DNA of 64,000 nt from Pedobacter insulae (lineage in GTDB: Bacteria > Bacteroidota > Bacteroidia > Sphingobacteriales > Sphingobacteriaceae). The stretch lies in the NCBI RefSeq assembly GCF_900113525.1, contig NZ_FOPP01000006.1, positions 1 through 64,000 on the forward strand. Direction: 5' to 3'. The position numbers and the translations under genes are program-made. A model generated the notes under the pieces. That model made no database searches. It was not told the DNA's origin and saw nothing but the letters and a program-made list of their open reading frames with translations. Shown piece by piece: positions 37,428 to 45,598 of the stretch (the stretch's first letter is position 1; every line of letters begins with the position of its first letter).

Positions 37428-38255
37428 ATGAGATTTTCATTTACCCGTTTTAATCATCTGTTCATGAAACAATTGAGAGAAAACAAAAAAGCTTATCTAC
37501 TAGGACTAATTGCCTTACCTATTTTAATGGGCGTTGTCTCCTTAATCATGGCCTATTCCGGTAATTTTTCCGAAGACAATCAAAGCGCAGTCTTGGTTTT
37601 TGGCATACTCATTATTGGGGGATTTTTTTGCAGCACATTGCTAGGTGATTATGCGCTTAAACCAAGCGCTATCCGCTCGCTTATCTTGCCAACAACTAAT
37701 TTAGAAAAACTATTTGTTGCCATTGTTTTTGGATTAATAATTTTTCCAGTCATTTACCTAGCTTTAGTCTACCCGGTAATTTTGCTGGTAAATTATATAG
37801 ATTTCGAAGTTTTTGGCAATTTATACTTAACAGATCCCATTACAGGAAAGGGCTTGACAGGGTTTATAATTGGAACCACTTCAATTTTATCATTTGTACT
37901 TTTATGTTCTCTTTTTTATAGGAAATTCATATTCATCAAAGCATCTTTGACTTTTGTGTGCCTAATATTTCTACTGGTTGCCTCTAATAGTGCAATTGCA
38001 AATAAACTAATCGGCGATAGCCAACCAACCCAATTTACGAAAGATTTTAAAAAGAATATGGGGACTAAAGTCTTAAAATTTGAACTGACTGGTTCTAGCC
38101 CGTTTTCTCGTTTAGAATTTAGTGATGGCTCATTTCAACCATTATATATAGTGCTTGACAATACCATGGGCCGTCTACCTTTTATATTAGCCCTGTTAAT
38201 TATGCCTGCTATGTTACTTGCTTGCTTTTATAGGCTTAGAGAAATTGAACTTTAA
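37428..38255 (+). CDS. ABC-2 type transporter membrane protein
   Basis: A 275-residue integral membrane protein with six predicted membrane segments: AYLLGLIALPILMGVVSLIM, SAVLVFGILIIGGFFCSTLL, LFVAIVFGLIIFPVIYLAL, GFIIGTTSILSFVLLCSLFY, ASLTFVCLIFLLVA and the C-terminal LPFILALLIMPAMLLACFY. It starts 3 nt after the ATPase gene and is its likely permease partner. The substrate is unknown. Confidence 0.85.
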   Translation: MRFSFTRFNHLFMKQLRENKKAYLLGLIALPILMGVVSLIMAYSGNFSEDNQSAVLVFGILIIGGFFCSTLLGDYALKPSAIRSLILPTTNLEKLFVAIVFGLIIFPVIYLALVYPVILLVNYIDFEVFGNLYLTDPITGKGLTGFIIGTTSILSFVLLCSLFYRKFIFIKASLTFVCLIFLLVASNSAIANKLIGDSQPTQFTKDFKKNMGTKVLKFELTGSSPFSRLEFSDGSFQPLYIVLDNTMGRLPFILALLIMPAMLLACFYRLREIEL

Positions 38256-38258
38256 ATC

Positions 38259-38630
38259 ATGGACTTTAACGTTAATTTACCAATTTATTTGCAAATAGCA
38301 GAGTATGTGTGTGATAGAATTCTGTTACAGCAATGGCTGCCCGATGAAAAAATACCATCAATTAGAGAACTAGCAATAGAGCTTGAAGTTACACACAATA
38401 CGGTTCTTAGAACATTTGAGCATTTGCAAAGTAAAAACATAGTCTATACAAAAAGAGGCCTGGGCTATTTTATAGAACCAAATGCACTTAATTTACTTAA
38501 TGCTAGCAGAAAAGAACACTTTCTAAAAGAAGAACTTCCAAGTCTTTTTTACAAAATGAACATCATTGGATTTGAAATAGATGAGCTGGTAAATGAATTC
38601 GAAAAATTTAAAAATAAAAACAACTCTTAA
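38259..38630 (+). CDS. GntR-family regulator, YtrA type
   Basis: A 123-residue short GntR regulator. The winged-helix domain starts at PIYLQIAEYVCDRI and contains WLPDEKIPSIRELAIELEVTHNTVLRTFEHLQ and a wing KRGLGYFI (residues about 8-72). The helical tail of about 50 residues is the size found in YtrA-type GntR proteins, which are encoded with ABC transporters, as here. It probably represses its own operon, although no operator could be identified. Confidence 0.92.
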   Translation: MDFNVNLPIYLQIAEYVCDRILLQQWLPDEKIPSIRELAIELEVTHNTVLRTFEHLQSKNIVYTKRGLGYFIEPNALNLLNASRKEHFLKEELPSLFYKMNIIGFEIDELVNEFEKFKNKNNS

Positions 38631-38632
38631 AT

Positions 38633-39388
38633 ATGAAAACTAGTTATAAAATTCTAATAGCATTTGCTACCCTCATTTTTACAAGCTTAATTATTTGTAA
38701 TATATCCCTAAAGGCAAAATACAAAAATGGAGAATTCGACATGGTGAAAGTCTCAGATGATATCTTTCAATTAAACAACTTAAAAAAAGTAATGCTAAAA
38801 GATTTTAAACATGTGGTGATAAATGGCGCAATTATCACGAAAAACAATAGGGAAATAACTCTAAACCCAAACTTTAGGATTAGCAGCAACAAAAATCAAC
38901 CCAATACATTAGGATTAAATTCCAATCTTAAATCAATCTTAAAACAACGTATTAGCCATGACACACTATATATTTCCTTTCAAAAGAATAAAATAAATGA
39001 AGACAATCTGAGACGGTTAAACTTCAGCTTAATCATACTGCAAACTAATAACTTACAATCCTTAAGCGCAAAGAATTTAAACTGTACAGCTGAAAGCTTA
39101 CAAACCGACAAATCATTTTTAGTTACTGCCGAAAAATCAGGAATCACATTGAACTATATACATACGGAATCTTTAACTCTTAAAGTTGGAAACAATAGCA
39201 GTGTTACCTTGTTAGATCAAAAAATAACTACCTTAAATTATGATCTTGCTAGGGGTTCTTCACTTAATCTCCTTAATAGAAATTTTGTCGGCAAAATTAA
39301 TTGTCTAAACCCCTCAAAAAATATTAGTGAAACATATTTCGATCGCAAGTCCTTCGTCGCGGCGTATGCAGATGATAAGATAAATTAA
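38633..39388 (+). CDS. Membrane-anchored GIN/DUF2807-like protein
   Basis: A 251-residue protein with an N-terminal membrane anchor (YKILIAFATLIFTSLIICNI) and a repetitive beta-strand body (KKVMLKDFKHVVINGA, LQSLSAKNLNCTAESLQ, LTLKVGNNSSVTLLDQ). This resembles the right-handed beta-helix of the GIN/DUF2807 family often found near GntR-ABC units in Bacteroidota. The assignment is tentative. It starts 2 nt after the GntR gene and ends the operon. Confidence 0.65.
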   Translation: MKTSYKILIAFATLIFTSLIICNISLKAKYKNGEFDMVKVSDDIFQLNNLKKVMLKDFKHVVINGAIITKNNREITLNPNFRISSNKNQPNTLGLNSNLKSILKQRISHDTLYISFQKNKINEDNLRRLNFSLIILQTNNLQSLSAKNLNCTAESLQTDKSFLVTAEKSGITLNYIHTESLTLKVGNNSSVTLLDQKITTLNYDLARGSSLNLLNRNFVGKINCLNPSKNISETYFDRKSFVAAYADDKIN

Positions 39389-39407
39389 AATGTGGAGTTC
39401 CACATTT
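39388..39407. promoter_or_regulatory. Perfect 20-bp palindrome between the ABC operon and ettA
   Basis: AAATGTGGA (39388-39396) and TCCACATTT (39399-39407) form a perfect 9-bp inverted repeat with a 2-nt centre. It begins at the last base of the preceding stop codon and ends 5 nt before the ettA -7 element, where the -33 element should be. A 2-nt loop is too short for a good terminator, so an operator is more likely. Confidence 0.5.
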
Positions 39408-39412
39408 ACCAT

Positions 39413-39420
39413 TATCTTTG
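39413..39420 (+). promoter_or_regulatory. -7 element of the ettA promoter
   Basis: TATCTTTG is an exact Bacteroidota -7 element, 18 nt before the ettA ATG at 39439. No clear TTTG lies at the expected -33 position, which is occupied by the palindrome at 39388-39407. Confidence 0.55.
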
Positions 39421-39438
39421 CACACAAATACTAATCAT

Positions 39439-41118
39439 ATGTCAGACGAGAAAATAATCTTTTCAATGGCTGGAGTGAGTAAAATCTATCCACCACAAAA
39501 ACAGGTTTTAAAAAATATCTACTTATCATTCTTTTACGGAGCTAAAATTGGCGTTGTTGGTTTAAACGGATCGGGTAAATCATCATTACTGAAAATAATT
39601 GCGGGATTAGACAAGTCATTTCAAGGGGAAGTTGTTTTTAGTCCGGGCTTTAGTGTTGGCTATTTAGCGCAAGAACCAATCTTAGATGAAAATAAAACGG
39701 TTCGTGAAGTAGTTGAAGAGGGTGTCGCAGAAATTACTTCGATCCTTAAAGAATATGAAGAAGTTAACGAAGCATTTGGCTTAGAAGAAAATTATTCGGA
39801 TGCCGACAAAATGGATAAACTGATGGCTCGCCAGGGCGAGTTGCAGGATAAGATTGATGCGGTTAACGCTTGGGAGCTTGACACAAAATTGGAAAGAGCG
39901 ATGGATGCCCTTCGCTGTCCTGAACCCGAGACCAAAATCGGTGTACTTTCTGGGGGTGAACGCAGACGAGTGGCTATGTGCCGTTTGTTGTTGCAAGAAC
40001 CTGATGTTTTATTATTAGATGAGCCAACCAACCACTTGGATGCTGAAAGTATTGATTGGTTAGAGCAATTTTTACAGAATTACAAAGGAACTGTTATTGC
40101 CGTTACCCACGACAGGTATTTCTTGGACAATGTTGCTGGGTGGATCTTAGAATTGGATCGCGGTGAAGGTATTCCTTGGAAAGGCAATTATTCATCATGG
40201 CTAGACCAAAAAGCGAAACGCCTGGCGCAAGAAGATAAAACTGAAAGCAAGCGTCAAAAAGCCTTGGAGCGTGAGCTCGAATGGGTGCGTATGGCTCCAA
40301 AAGCCCGTCACGCAAAATCTAAAGCGCGTTTGGCTAATTATGATAAGTTAGCTTCAGAAGATGGCAAGGAACGTGAAGATAAACTAGAATTATTTATTCC
40401 GGCAGGTCCGCGCCTAGGAAATGTGGTAATCGAAGCAAATGAGGTTACTAAAGCCTATGGCGATAAAATTTTATTCGAAAACCTTACCTTCTCTTTACCC
40501 CCTGCTGGCATTGTAGGGATTATTGGTCCGAATGGAGCTGGTAAAACCACCTTATTCCGTTTAATTACGGGACAAGAACAACCCGACAAAGGGACATTTA
40601 GAGTTGGTGAAACCGTGGCATTGGGCTACGTAGATCAAATGCATAATGATTTGGATGCTGAAAAAACTGTTTATGAAAATATAACCGATGGTTTAGACAA
40701 TATTCAGCTAGGCAATAAAGCCGTTAATGGTAGAGCTTATGTTTCGAAATTTAATTTTAACGGTGGCGATCAACAGAAAAAAGTTGGTATTTTATCGGGC
40801 GGTGAGAGAAATCGAGTACACCTGGCTATTACCTTAAAAAAAGGTGCCAATGTGTTATTACTCGATGAACCCACCAATGATATTGACGTAAACACTTTAC
40901 GCGCGCTAGAAGAAGCCTTAGAAAATTTCGGCGGTTGTGCGGTTGTTATTAGTCACGATAGATGGTTTTTAGACAGAATTTGCACGCATATCCTAGCCTT
41001 TGAAGGTAACTCAGAAGTATATTTCTTCGAGGGAAATTATTCTGATTACGAAGAAAACAGAAAGAAGAGACTGGGAGACGTAACCCCACATAGGATTAGA
41101 TACAAAAAACTAGTTTAG
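39439..41118 (+). CDS. ettA: Energy-dependent translational throttle protein EttA (ABC-F)
   Basis: A 559-residue soluble ABC-F protein that binds the ribosomal E site and gates entry to elongation according to ATP/ADP ratio. It has two ABC domains: Walker A GLNGSGKSS (about 36-44) and GPNGAGKTT (about 352-360), each with LSGGER and LLLDEPTNHLD or LLLDEPTNDID. The arm domain and the long linker (QKALERELEWVRMAPKARHA) are typical of EttA. The start ATG 39439 (MSDEKIIFSM) fits the family better than the TTG at 39418. Confidence 0.95.
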   Translation: MSDEKIIFSMAGVSKIYPPQKQVLKNIYLSFFYGAKIGVVGLNGSGKSSLLKIIAGLDKSFQGEVVFSPGFSVGYLAQEPILDENKTVREVVEEGVAEITSILKEYEEVNEAFGLEENYSDADKMDKLMARQGELQDKIDAVNAWELDTKLERAMDALRCPEPETKIGVLSGGERRRVAMCRLLLQEPDVLLLDEPTNHLDAESIDWLEQFLQNYKGTVIAVTHDRYFLDNVAGWILELDRGEGIPWKGNYSSWLDQKAKRLAQEDKTESKRQKALERELEWVRMAPKARHAKSKARLANYDKLASEDGKEREDKLELFIPAGPRLGNVVIEANEVTKAYGDKILFENLTFSLPPAGIVGIIGPNGAGKTTLFRLITGQEQPDKGTFRVGETVALGYVDQMHNDLDAEKTVYENITDGLDNIQLGNKAVNGRAYVSKFNFNGGDQQKKVGILSGGERNRVHLAITLKKGANVLLLDEPTNDIDVNTLRALEEALENFGGCAVVISHDRWFLDRICTHILAFEGNSEVYFFEGNYSDYEENRKKRLGDVTPHRIRYKKLV

Positions 41119-41123
41119 GGATT

Positions 41124-41174
41124 TTAACATTGACAGCGTTATCAGTACGATATGAAAAACTTTGTCAATGTTAA
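41124..41174. repeat. Perfect 12-bp inverted repeat after ettA
   Basis: TTAACATTGACA (41124-41135) and TGTCAATGTTAA (41163-41174) are exact inverse complements separated by 27 nt. The structure lies between ettA and the receiver gene and lacks a T-tract. It could be an atypical terminator, a processing stem or a remnant of a mobile repeat. Confidence 0.55.
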
Positions 41175-41213
41175 GTTGTTATATAGCTAATTAACCGACT
41201 TATATTTGAAATT

Positions 41214-41603
41214 ATGAAGAGAATACTTGTTGTTGATGACGACGATGACGTACTGGAAACTACCCAGTTGATTTTAGAAATAGCAGGCTACGATGTCGAA
41301 CCTTTAAATGACGCTGAATTAATTTTCGACCGCATTGAGGAGTTCGAACCTAATTTAATTATCCTGGATATCGTTTTGGGTAAGATTGATGGAAGAGTGA
41401 TTTGCGGTCAGATCAAATGTCACCAGGATACTAAAGATATACCAGTTTTAATGATGTCAGGTCTTTACGACATACAAGAAGTCCAAGAAATGGAATGCGC
41501 ACCAGACGACTTTATGTCCAAGCCCTTTAAAATGGATGTACTTTTAGAAAAAATTGAAAAACTAGTTAACAAAAAAAAACCAGTAAGGTATGATATAAAC
41601 TAA
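41214..41603 (+). CDS. Single-domain response regulator (CheY-like receiver)
   Basis: A 129-residue receiver domain with acidic pocket VVDDDDD (6-12), phosphoacceptor Asp52 in LILDIVLG, Ser82 in MMSG and Lys103 in MSKPF. It has no output domain. The partner kinase is not adjacent, so it is an orphan and probably works by protein-protein contact. A Cys-containing loop (CGQIKCHQD) is unusual but not diagnostic. Confidence 0.9.
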   Translation: MKRILVVDDDDDVLETTQLILEIAGYDVEPLNDAELIFDRIEEFEPNLIILDIVLGKIDGRVICGQIKCHQDTKDIPVLMMSGLYDIQEVQEMECAPDDFMSKPFKMDVLLEKIEKLVNKKKPVRYDIN

Positions 41604-41611
41604 CACCTGAT

Positions 41612-41845
41612 CTATACTTTTTTCTCCTCTCTAGGTCCTCGTTTATAAATGACTAAGCCATTTAAAAAGTTGCGCAAAATCTGATCTCCGCATTTTTTAA
41701 AATTTGGATGTTCATCATTCCTGAAGATATCTCCTAGCTCACTCTTCGTAACGGTAAAGTTTACCAAATTACAGATTTCAATAATCTGATCACTATTTAA
41801 GGATAATGCTACCCTTAGCTTCTTCATAATATCGTTGTTGCTCAT
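41612..41845 (-). CDS. Half-length DUF1456 (YehS-like) protein, probably 5'-truncated
   Basis: A 77-residue protein matching the second of two repeats of the DUF1456/YehS family: NNDIMKKLRVALSLNSDQII, then FKKCGDQILRNFLNGL. Full-length YehS has about 156 residues with two such repeats. Upstream of the ATG the same frame stays open for about 30 codons and encodes a linker-like, Lys-rich segment without any start codon. The N-terminal repeat is absent, which suggests a deletion remnant rather than a complete gene. The function of the family is unknown. Confidence 0.7.
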   Translation of the reverse strand: MSNNDIMKKLRVALSLNSDQIIEICNLVNFTVTKSELGDIFRNDEHPNFKKCGDQILRNFLNGLVIYKRGPREEKKV

Positions 41846-41931
41846 CAGTTTTTCTTTTAATTTCTTTAATTGTTGATTGTCGGTTTTTGGTAGGCTTTCG
41901 TTTACCTGCGAAAACCCAACTAGCTTACTAA

Positions 41932-43239
41932 CTACATCGCTGTTTCAATTTTAACTTTTTTATTTTTCACTCTTTCACTGGCCAAGGCCCTAATTACCTG
42001 CGACACTAGTTTTCTCTTAATGGCCACATAGGATGCCTGGTCTTTAACTTCGATCAAACCTACATCTTCCTTTTGCAATCCACCTTTTTTAAGCAATAAA
42101 CCAACTATATCGATTTTATTAACCTTATCTTTTTTCCCCGCACTAATATATAAAGTTTGCCAGATACTATCCTGAGGTAGTTTATAAGGCCCCTTTAATT
42201 GTTCTACTTCAATATCTGCTTTTAAAAATGGATATTTCTCATCATCAGCAATAATTAAATAGGCTGTGCCCTTCGCATTCATTCTAGCGGTTCTTCCATT
42301 GCGGTGTAGAAATGCATCTTCCGTATACGGTAGTTGATAGTGAATAATAAATTCAACTTCCGGGATATCTAAGCCTCTTGCTGCAAGATCTGTAGTGATT
42401 AAAATCTTAATACTGCCATTTCTAAACTTCAATAAAGCTCTTTCCCGTTCGTCCTGTTCCATCCCACCATGAAAAATATCATGCGCCAAATCCTTATCAA
42501 TTAATAGATCACTAATCCGGTCTACGGTTTCCCGATGATTGCAAAAAATTAAGGTGGTTTTACTTCCAATCTTACAAATCAACTCGAATAAAGTAACCAA
42601 TTTATCTTCGGCAGTTGTAGGCACTTTCTTTAATTTTAAATCGGGCGCAATCTGCAGGTCCTTTAAAAAATTTATTTCAGTTGGACTTTTTAATCCGGTA
42701 AACGTAGGAATTTCATCCATCGCAGTTGCAGAAGTTAAAATTCTTTGCTTCAATGATAAAAGTTGTCTGATAATGTAAGACATATCCTCCGTGAACCCAA
42801 ATTCTAACGCTTTATCAAATTCATCCAACACCAGGGTAGTGATGGTAGATTCATCAAAATTTTGATGACGAAGATGATAAGCAATTCTACCCGGTGTACC
42901 AATTAACACGGAAGGCGCTTGTTCAAGATTATTCCTTTCGGTTTTAATAGGATGCCCGCCATAGCAGCAGTTTACTTTAAAACCAGTAGCCATTTGTTTG
43001 AAAACCTGCTCTATTTGCAAAGCCAATTCTCGCGATGGTACTAAAATAAGGCATTGTACTCCCTTTACTCCTACTTTCAAATTCGCTAAAACCGGTAATA
43101 AAAAAGCCAGGGTTTTACCAGAACCTGTTGGCGCTAAAACCAGTATATCGCTTCCAGTTTTCGTTGCCGAGATTGCAGCCAACTGCATCTCGTTAAGCGC
43201 AGTGATCTTTAAATTATCAAGTACTGGTTGAATTATCAT
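41932..43239 (-). CDS. DbpA-like DEAD-box RNA helicase
   Basis: A 435-residue DEAD-box helicase with motif I APTGSGKT, motif II as DEFD instead of DEAD, motif III SAT and motif VI HRNGRTAR. The C-terminal 80 residues (from about SIWQTLYISAGKKDKVNKIDIVG) match the DbpA RNA-binding domain, which in E. coli targets 23S rRNA during 50S assembly. The start ATG 43239 (MIIQPVLDNLKITALNEMQ) follows a consensus -7 element; the longer frame to 43335 is rejected. It lies downstream of a divergent YkuK-like gene. Confidence 0.9.
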   Translation of the reverse strand: MIIQPVLDNLKITALNEMQLAAISATKTGSDILVLAPTGSGKTLAFLLPVLANLKVGVKGVQCLILVPSRELALQIEQVFKQMATGFKVNCCYGGHPIKTERNNLEQAPSVLIGTPGRIAYHLRHQNFDESTITTLVLDEFDKALEFGFTEDMSYIIRQLLSLKQRILTSATAMDEIPTFTGLKSPTEINFLKDLQIAPDLKLKKVPTTAEDKLVTLFELICKIGSKTTLIFCNHRETVDRISDLLIDKDLAHDIFHGGMEQDERERALLKFRNGSIKILITTDLAARGLDIPEVEFIIHYQLPYTEDAFLHRNGRTARMNAKGTAYLIIADDEKYPFLKADIEVEQLKGPYKLPQDSIWQTLYISAGKKDKVNKIDIVGLLLKKGGLQKEDVGLIEVKDQASYVAIKRKLVSQVIRALASERVKNKKVKIETAM

Positions 43240-43243
43240 GATG

Positions 43244-43251
43244 CAAAGGTA
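43244..43251 (-). promoter_or_regulatory. -7 element of the helicase promoter
   Basis: On the minus strand TACCTTTG (43251-43244) ends 4 nt before the helicase ATG at 43239, implying a leaderless or almost leaderless transcript. No perfect TTTG is seen at the -33 distance; two TTTA sequences lie nearby. Confidence 0.55.
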
Positions 43252-43454
43252 AGGATAAGTTTGACGTAAAGCGTAAAGCGTTTTTAGGTAAGGATGTATA
43301 TACACTCGACGATTTACTCCATAACTTGTTGACAACCAATAAAATGTTAAGAAATAACAATATTAACTTAACAATAATATCATTTTAAGCACCTAATTTT
43401 AGGATACCTGATCAGGAAGCAAGTATAATGGATAACATTTAAACCAAAAAACAT

Positions 43455-43928
43455 ATGACCTGGAAGAAGTTTAGCGGCGAAGTTATACACTCGTCAATCT
43501 TAGAAGAAGTAGAACAAGCGATTATTCGAGAAACCGAAAATGGTTACAAACTCAAGGTATGCATCGGAACGGATTCTCAAGTGAAAGGGACTGTTACCGA
43601 CTTTGCAACCGTAATTGTATTACTCAGAGAACATCACGGGGGCTTTATGTATATTGCACAAGATAAAAGCACACAACAAATGAGCATTAAAGAGCGCATG
43701 CTGGTAGAAGTGCAAAAATCTATCGAAACAGCCTATTCAATTTGCGATTTATTGGATATTTATGATGTCGACTTAGAAGTTCACGCAGATATCAATACCA
43801 GTCCGATGTTTAAATCTAATAAAGCGCTCAACGAAGCAATGGGTTACATTTTAAGCATGGGCTTCATTTTCAAAGCTAAACCGGAAGCGTTCGCTAGTTC
43901 TACTTGCGCAGATAAAATGGTTCACTAA
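43455..43928 (+). CDS. YkuK-like ribonuclease H-fold protein (DUF458)
   Basis: A 157-residue protein of the YkuK/DUF458 family. It has IGTDSQVKGTVTDFATVIVLL (about 36-56), with the Asp typical of an RNase H-like first strand, then LEVHADINTSPMFKSN with a second acidic group and a C-terminal Gly/Phe/Ala-rich segment ending ADKMVH. The family is widespread and its substrate is not known. It converges with the DUF4468 gene. Confidence 0.85.
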   Translation: MTWKKFSGEVIHSSILEEVEQAIIRETENGYKLKVCIGTDSQVKGTVTDFATVIVLLREHHGGFMYIAQDKSTQQMSIKERMLVEVQKSIETAYSICDLLDIYDVDLEVHADINTSPMFKSNKALNEAMGYILSMGFIFKAKPEAFASSTCADKMVH

Positions 43929-43930
43929 CC

Positions 43931-44512
43931 CTACCAATTCTTCTTAACGATTGTTCTTTCCAGACGGTCATTGGGAGTTTCAGTTTTGCCTATCATATAG
44001 TCTTTAAATGATTGAGCAAAATGGTGAGCATATTGAGCAGCTTGGATCTGGTACTCCCGCCATTGTACTGCATTTAGCTTACCTGGATTATTTTCTAATG
44101 GTGTGCCTTTATGGGTAGCAGCCACAAAATTCCCATAACGATCCCTGTAATAAGGAATAAAATTAAAATTTGAGAGCCAAAAGCGATACTTACCGTCCTT
44201 TACTTCCGCCCGGAAATGGTAGGAAATTTCCCCAGAAGGATGCGACATTACCAATACTGTTTTATTGATAACTAGCTTTCCGACTGCCATGAAAGAGCTA
44301 TCACCGTGTACCTCTTTTTGTTTTACATCTTTGAAGGTTTTTTTTAGAAAATCCGTAACCTTTTCACTTAGCTGCGCACTAGGCATTCCATTTATTTCCA
44401 CTAATTCATAATAGATAAACTTACCCTGCTCATCCACCCCCAAGAGCTCATTCTGGGCATCGCAAAAGGAGAAGCTGAGCAAGAGTAGTAAAAAAATACT
44501 GATAAATTTCAT
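43931..44512 (-). CDS. DUF4468-like exported protein
   Basis: A 193-residue exported protein with a signal peptide (cleavage after about SFCDAQ, residue 20). A domain follows with QGKFIYYELVEINGMPSAQL and the later KYRFWLSNFNFIPYYRDRYGNF, resembling the TBP-like-fold DUF4468 family common in Bacteroidota. The function is unknown. It lies 15 nt after the porin-like gene, so it may be co-transcribed with it. Confidence 0.72.
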   Translation of the reverse strand: MKFISIFLLLLLSFSFCDAQNELLGVDEQGKFIYYELVEINGMPSAQLSEKVTDFLKKTFKDVKQKEVHGDSSFMAVGKLVINKTVLVMSHPSGEISYHFRAEVKDGKYRFWLSNFNFIPYYRDRYGNFVAATHKGTPLENNPGKLNAVQWREYQIQAAQYAHHFAQSFKDYMIGKTETPNDRLERTIVKKNW

Positions 44513-44527
44513 GAGCAGACACTCAAA

Positions 44528-45568
44528 TTAAAAGCTATATACGGCAGCCAACGAAAATTGTGATGCAGATTTAATTCCCAAACCATTTTTCATAAAGCTC
44601 TGAGAAAAGTCCTTGTCATCATCAAAACGGATTTCCGGGATAAAGGTCAACCCACCAGATTTAATATTACCGGAAAGGGTTAAAGACGTTACCGTGGCTT
44701 CAGGTGCCGCACCTACGCCCTTAATTTTAAACCCTTCCCCTCTAAGTCCCAAAGCAAAACTTGGCGTGAACGAATATTGTGGATAGATCGCAACACCCGC
44801 ATAACCTCCATTATCATCTGAAATCGTGTAATCGGCAGCATTTAACCCCAACTTAAATTTCTCTGTAATTTGATAAGCTGTAGTTAAATCTAAAATTGTT
44901 CCTGTTCCTGCAGCACCAGCAGATTTGCCCGACAATACATTTAAATAAGCTGTCCATCCCTCAACAGGGCTTATCGTTAACTGAGCGCCAATATGCGAAA
45001 CACCATTAAAATCCTGGTAAACATTCCAATCATTAAATAGACCCGCCATCAAACTTACCTTGTCAGAAAACGTATAAGATGCCTTGATACCAGCATTTTG
45101 AAAAGGACCCGATCCAAATAAGTAAGAAGTTGAGTAGTTGAAATTTGCTGTCGGAGAAATTACTTCATACCCTACAAAGGTTCCCATGTAGCCTGCAGTC
45201 ATGCTAAATTTCTCTGTAAATGCATAACTAACATATAAATTCTGGATATGAAAACTATTTGTTGTTTCATCATAAACACCATTGGCATTAGGAATAGATT
45301 GCGCTTGTCCTCTTGGTCCAAATGATAATTCACCAACAAACGATGCTTTCCCAGTCGTTTTTTTCAATGCAAGATCTATCATTCCCAGAGAAATTGAGTT
45401 TTGTTCATTAGCAAAGTAAGTTTTGATGTTGCCTGCCTTGTTAAAATCATATTTATAATAGGTATCAACAGAACCTGATATTTGCAGGGGCGATGGTGCA
45501 GTGTCCTGGGCATAGGTAATTGTTGCTAAACCTAACGCGGATAACGAGAGTAGAATTTTGATTTTCAT
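44528..45568 (-). CDS. Putative beta-barrel porin next to the ammonium transporter
   Basis: A 346-residue outer-membrane protein with a signal peptide (cleavage near TYAQ, residue 21) and a barrel of alternating strands. It has YYKYDFNK, SISLGMIDLALKK, NLYVSYAFTEKFSMTAGYMGTFVGYE and the C-terminal QFSLAAVYSF with terminal Phe. This is the BBP2/OmpL-like porin type often encoded with amt in Bacteroidota. It starts 30 nt downstream of amt, so a role as an outer-membrane pore for nitrogen compounds is a reasonable inference. Confidence 0.85.
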   Translation of the reverse strand: MKIKILLSLSALGLATITYAQDTAPSPLQISGSVDTYYKYDFNKAGNIKTYFANEQNSISLGMIDLALKKTTGKASFVGELSFGPRGQAQSIPNANGVYDETTNSFHIQNLYVSYAFTEKFSMTAGYMGTFVGYEVISPTANFNYSTSYLFGSGPFQNAGIKASYTFSDKVSLMAGLFNDWNVYQDFNGVSHIGAQLTISPVEGWTAYLNVLSGKSAGAAGTGTILDLTTAYQITEKFKLGLNAADYTISDDNGGYAGVAIYPQYSFTPSFALGLRGEGFKIKGVGAAPEATVTSLTLSGNIKSGGLTFIPEIRFDDDKDFSQSFMKNGLGIKSASQFSLAAVYSF

Positions 45569-45598
45569 ATCTTAAAATTTACAGCGATGAGTAATTAA

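Noticed and set aside
43240..43335. N-terminal extension of the helicase frame
   Set aside because: It covers the promoter -7 element and has no helicase similarity; ATG 43239 fits the family.
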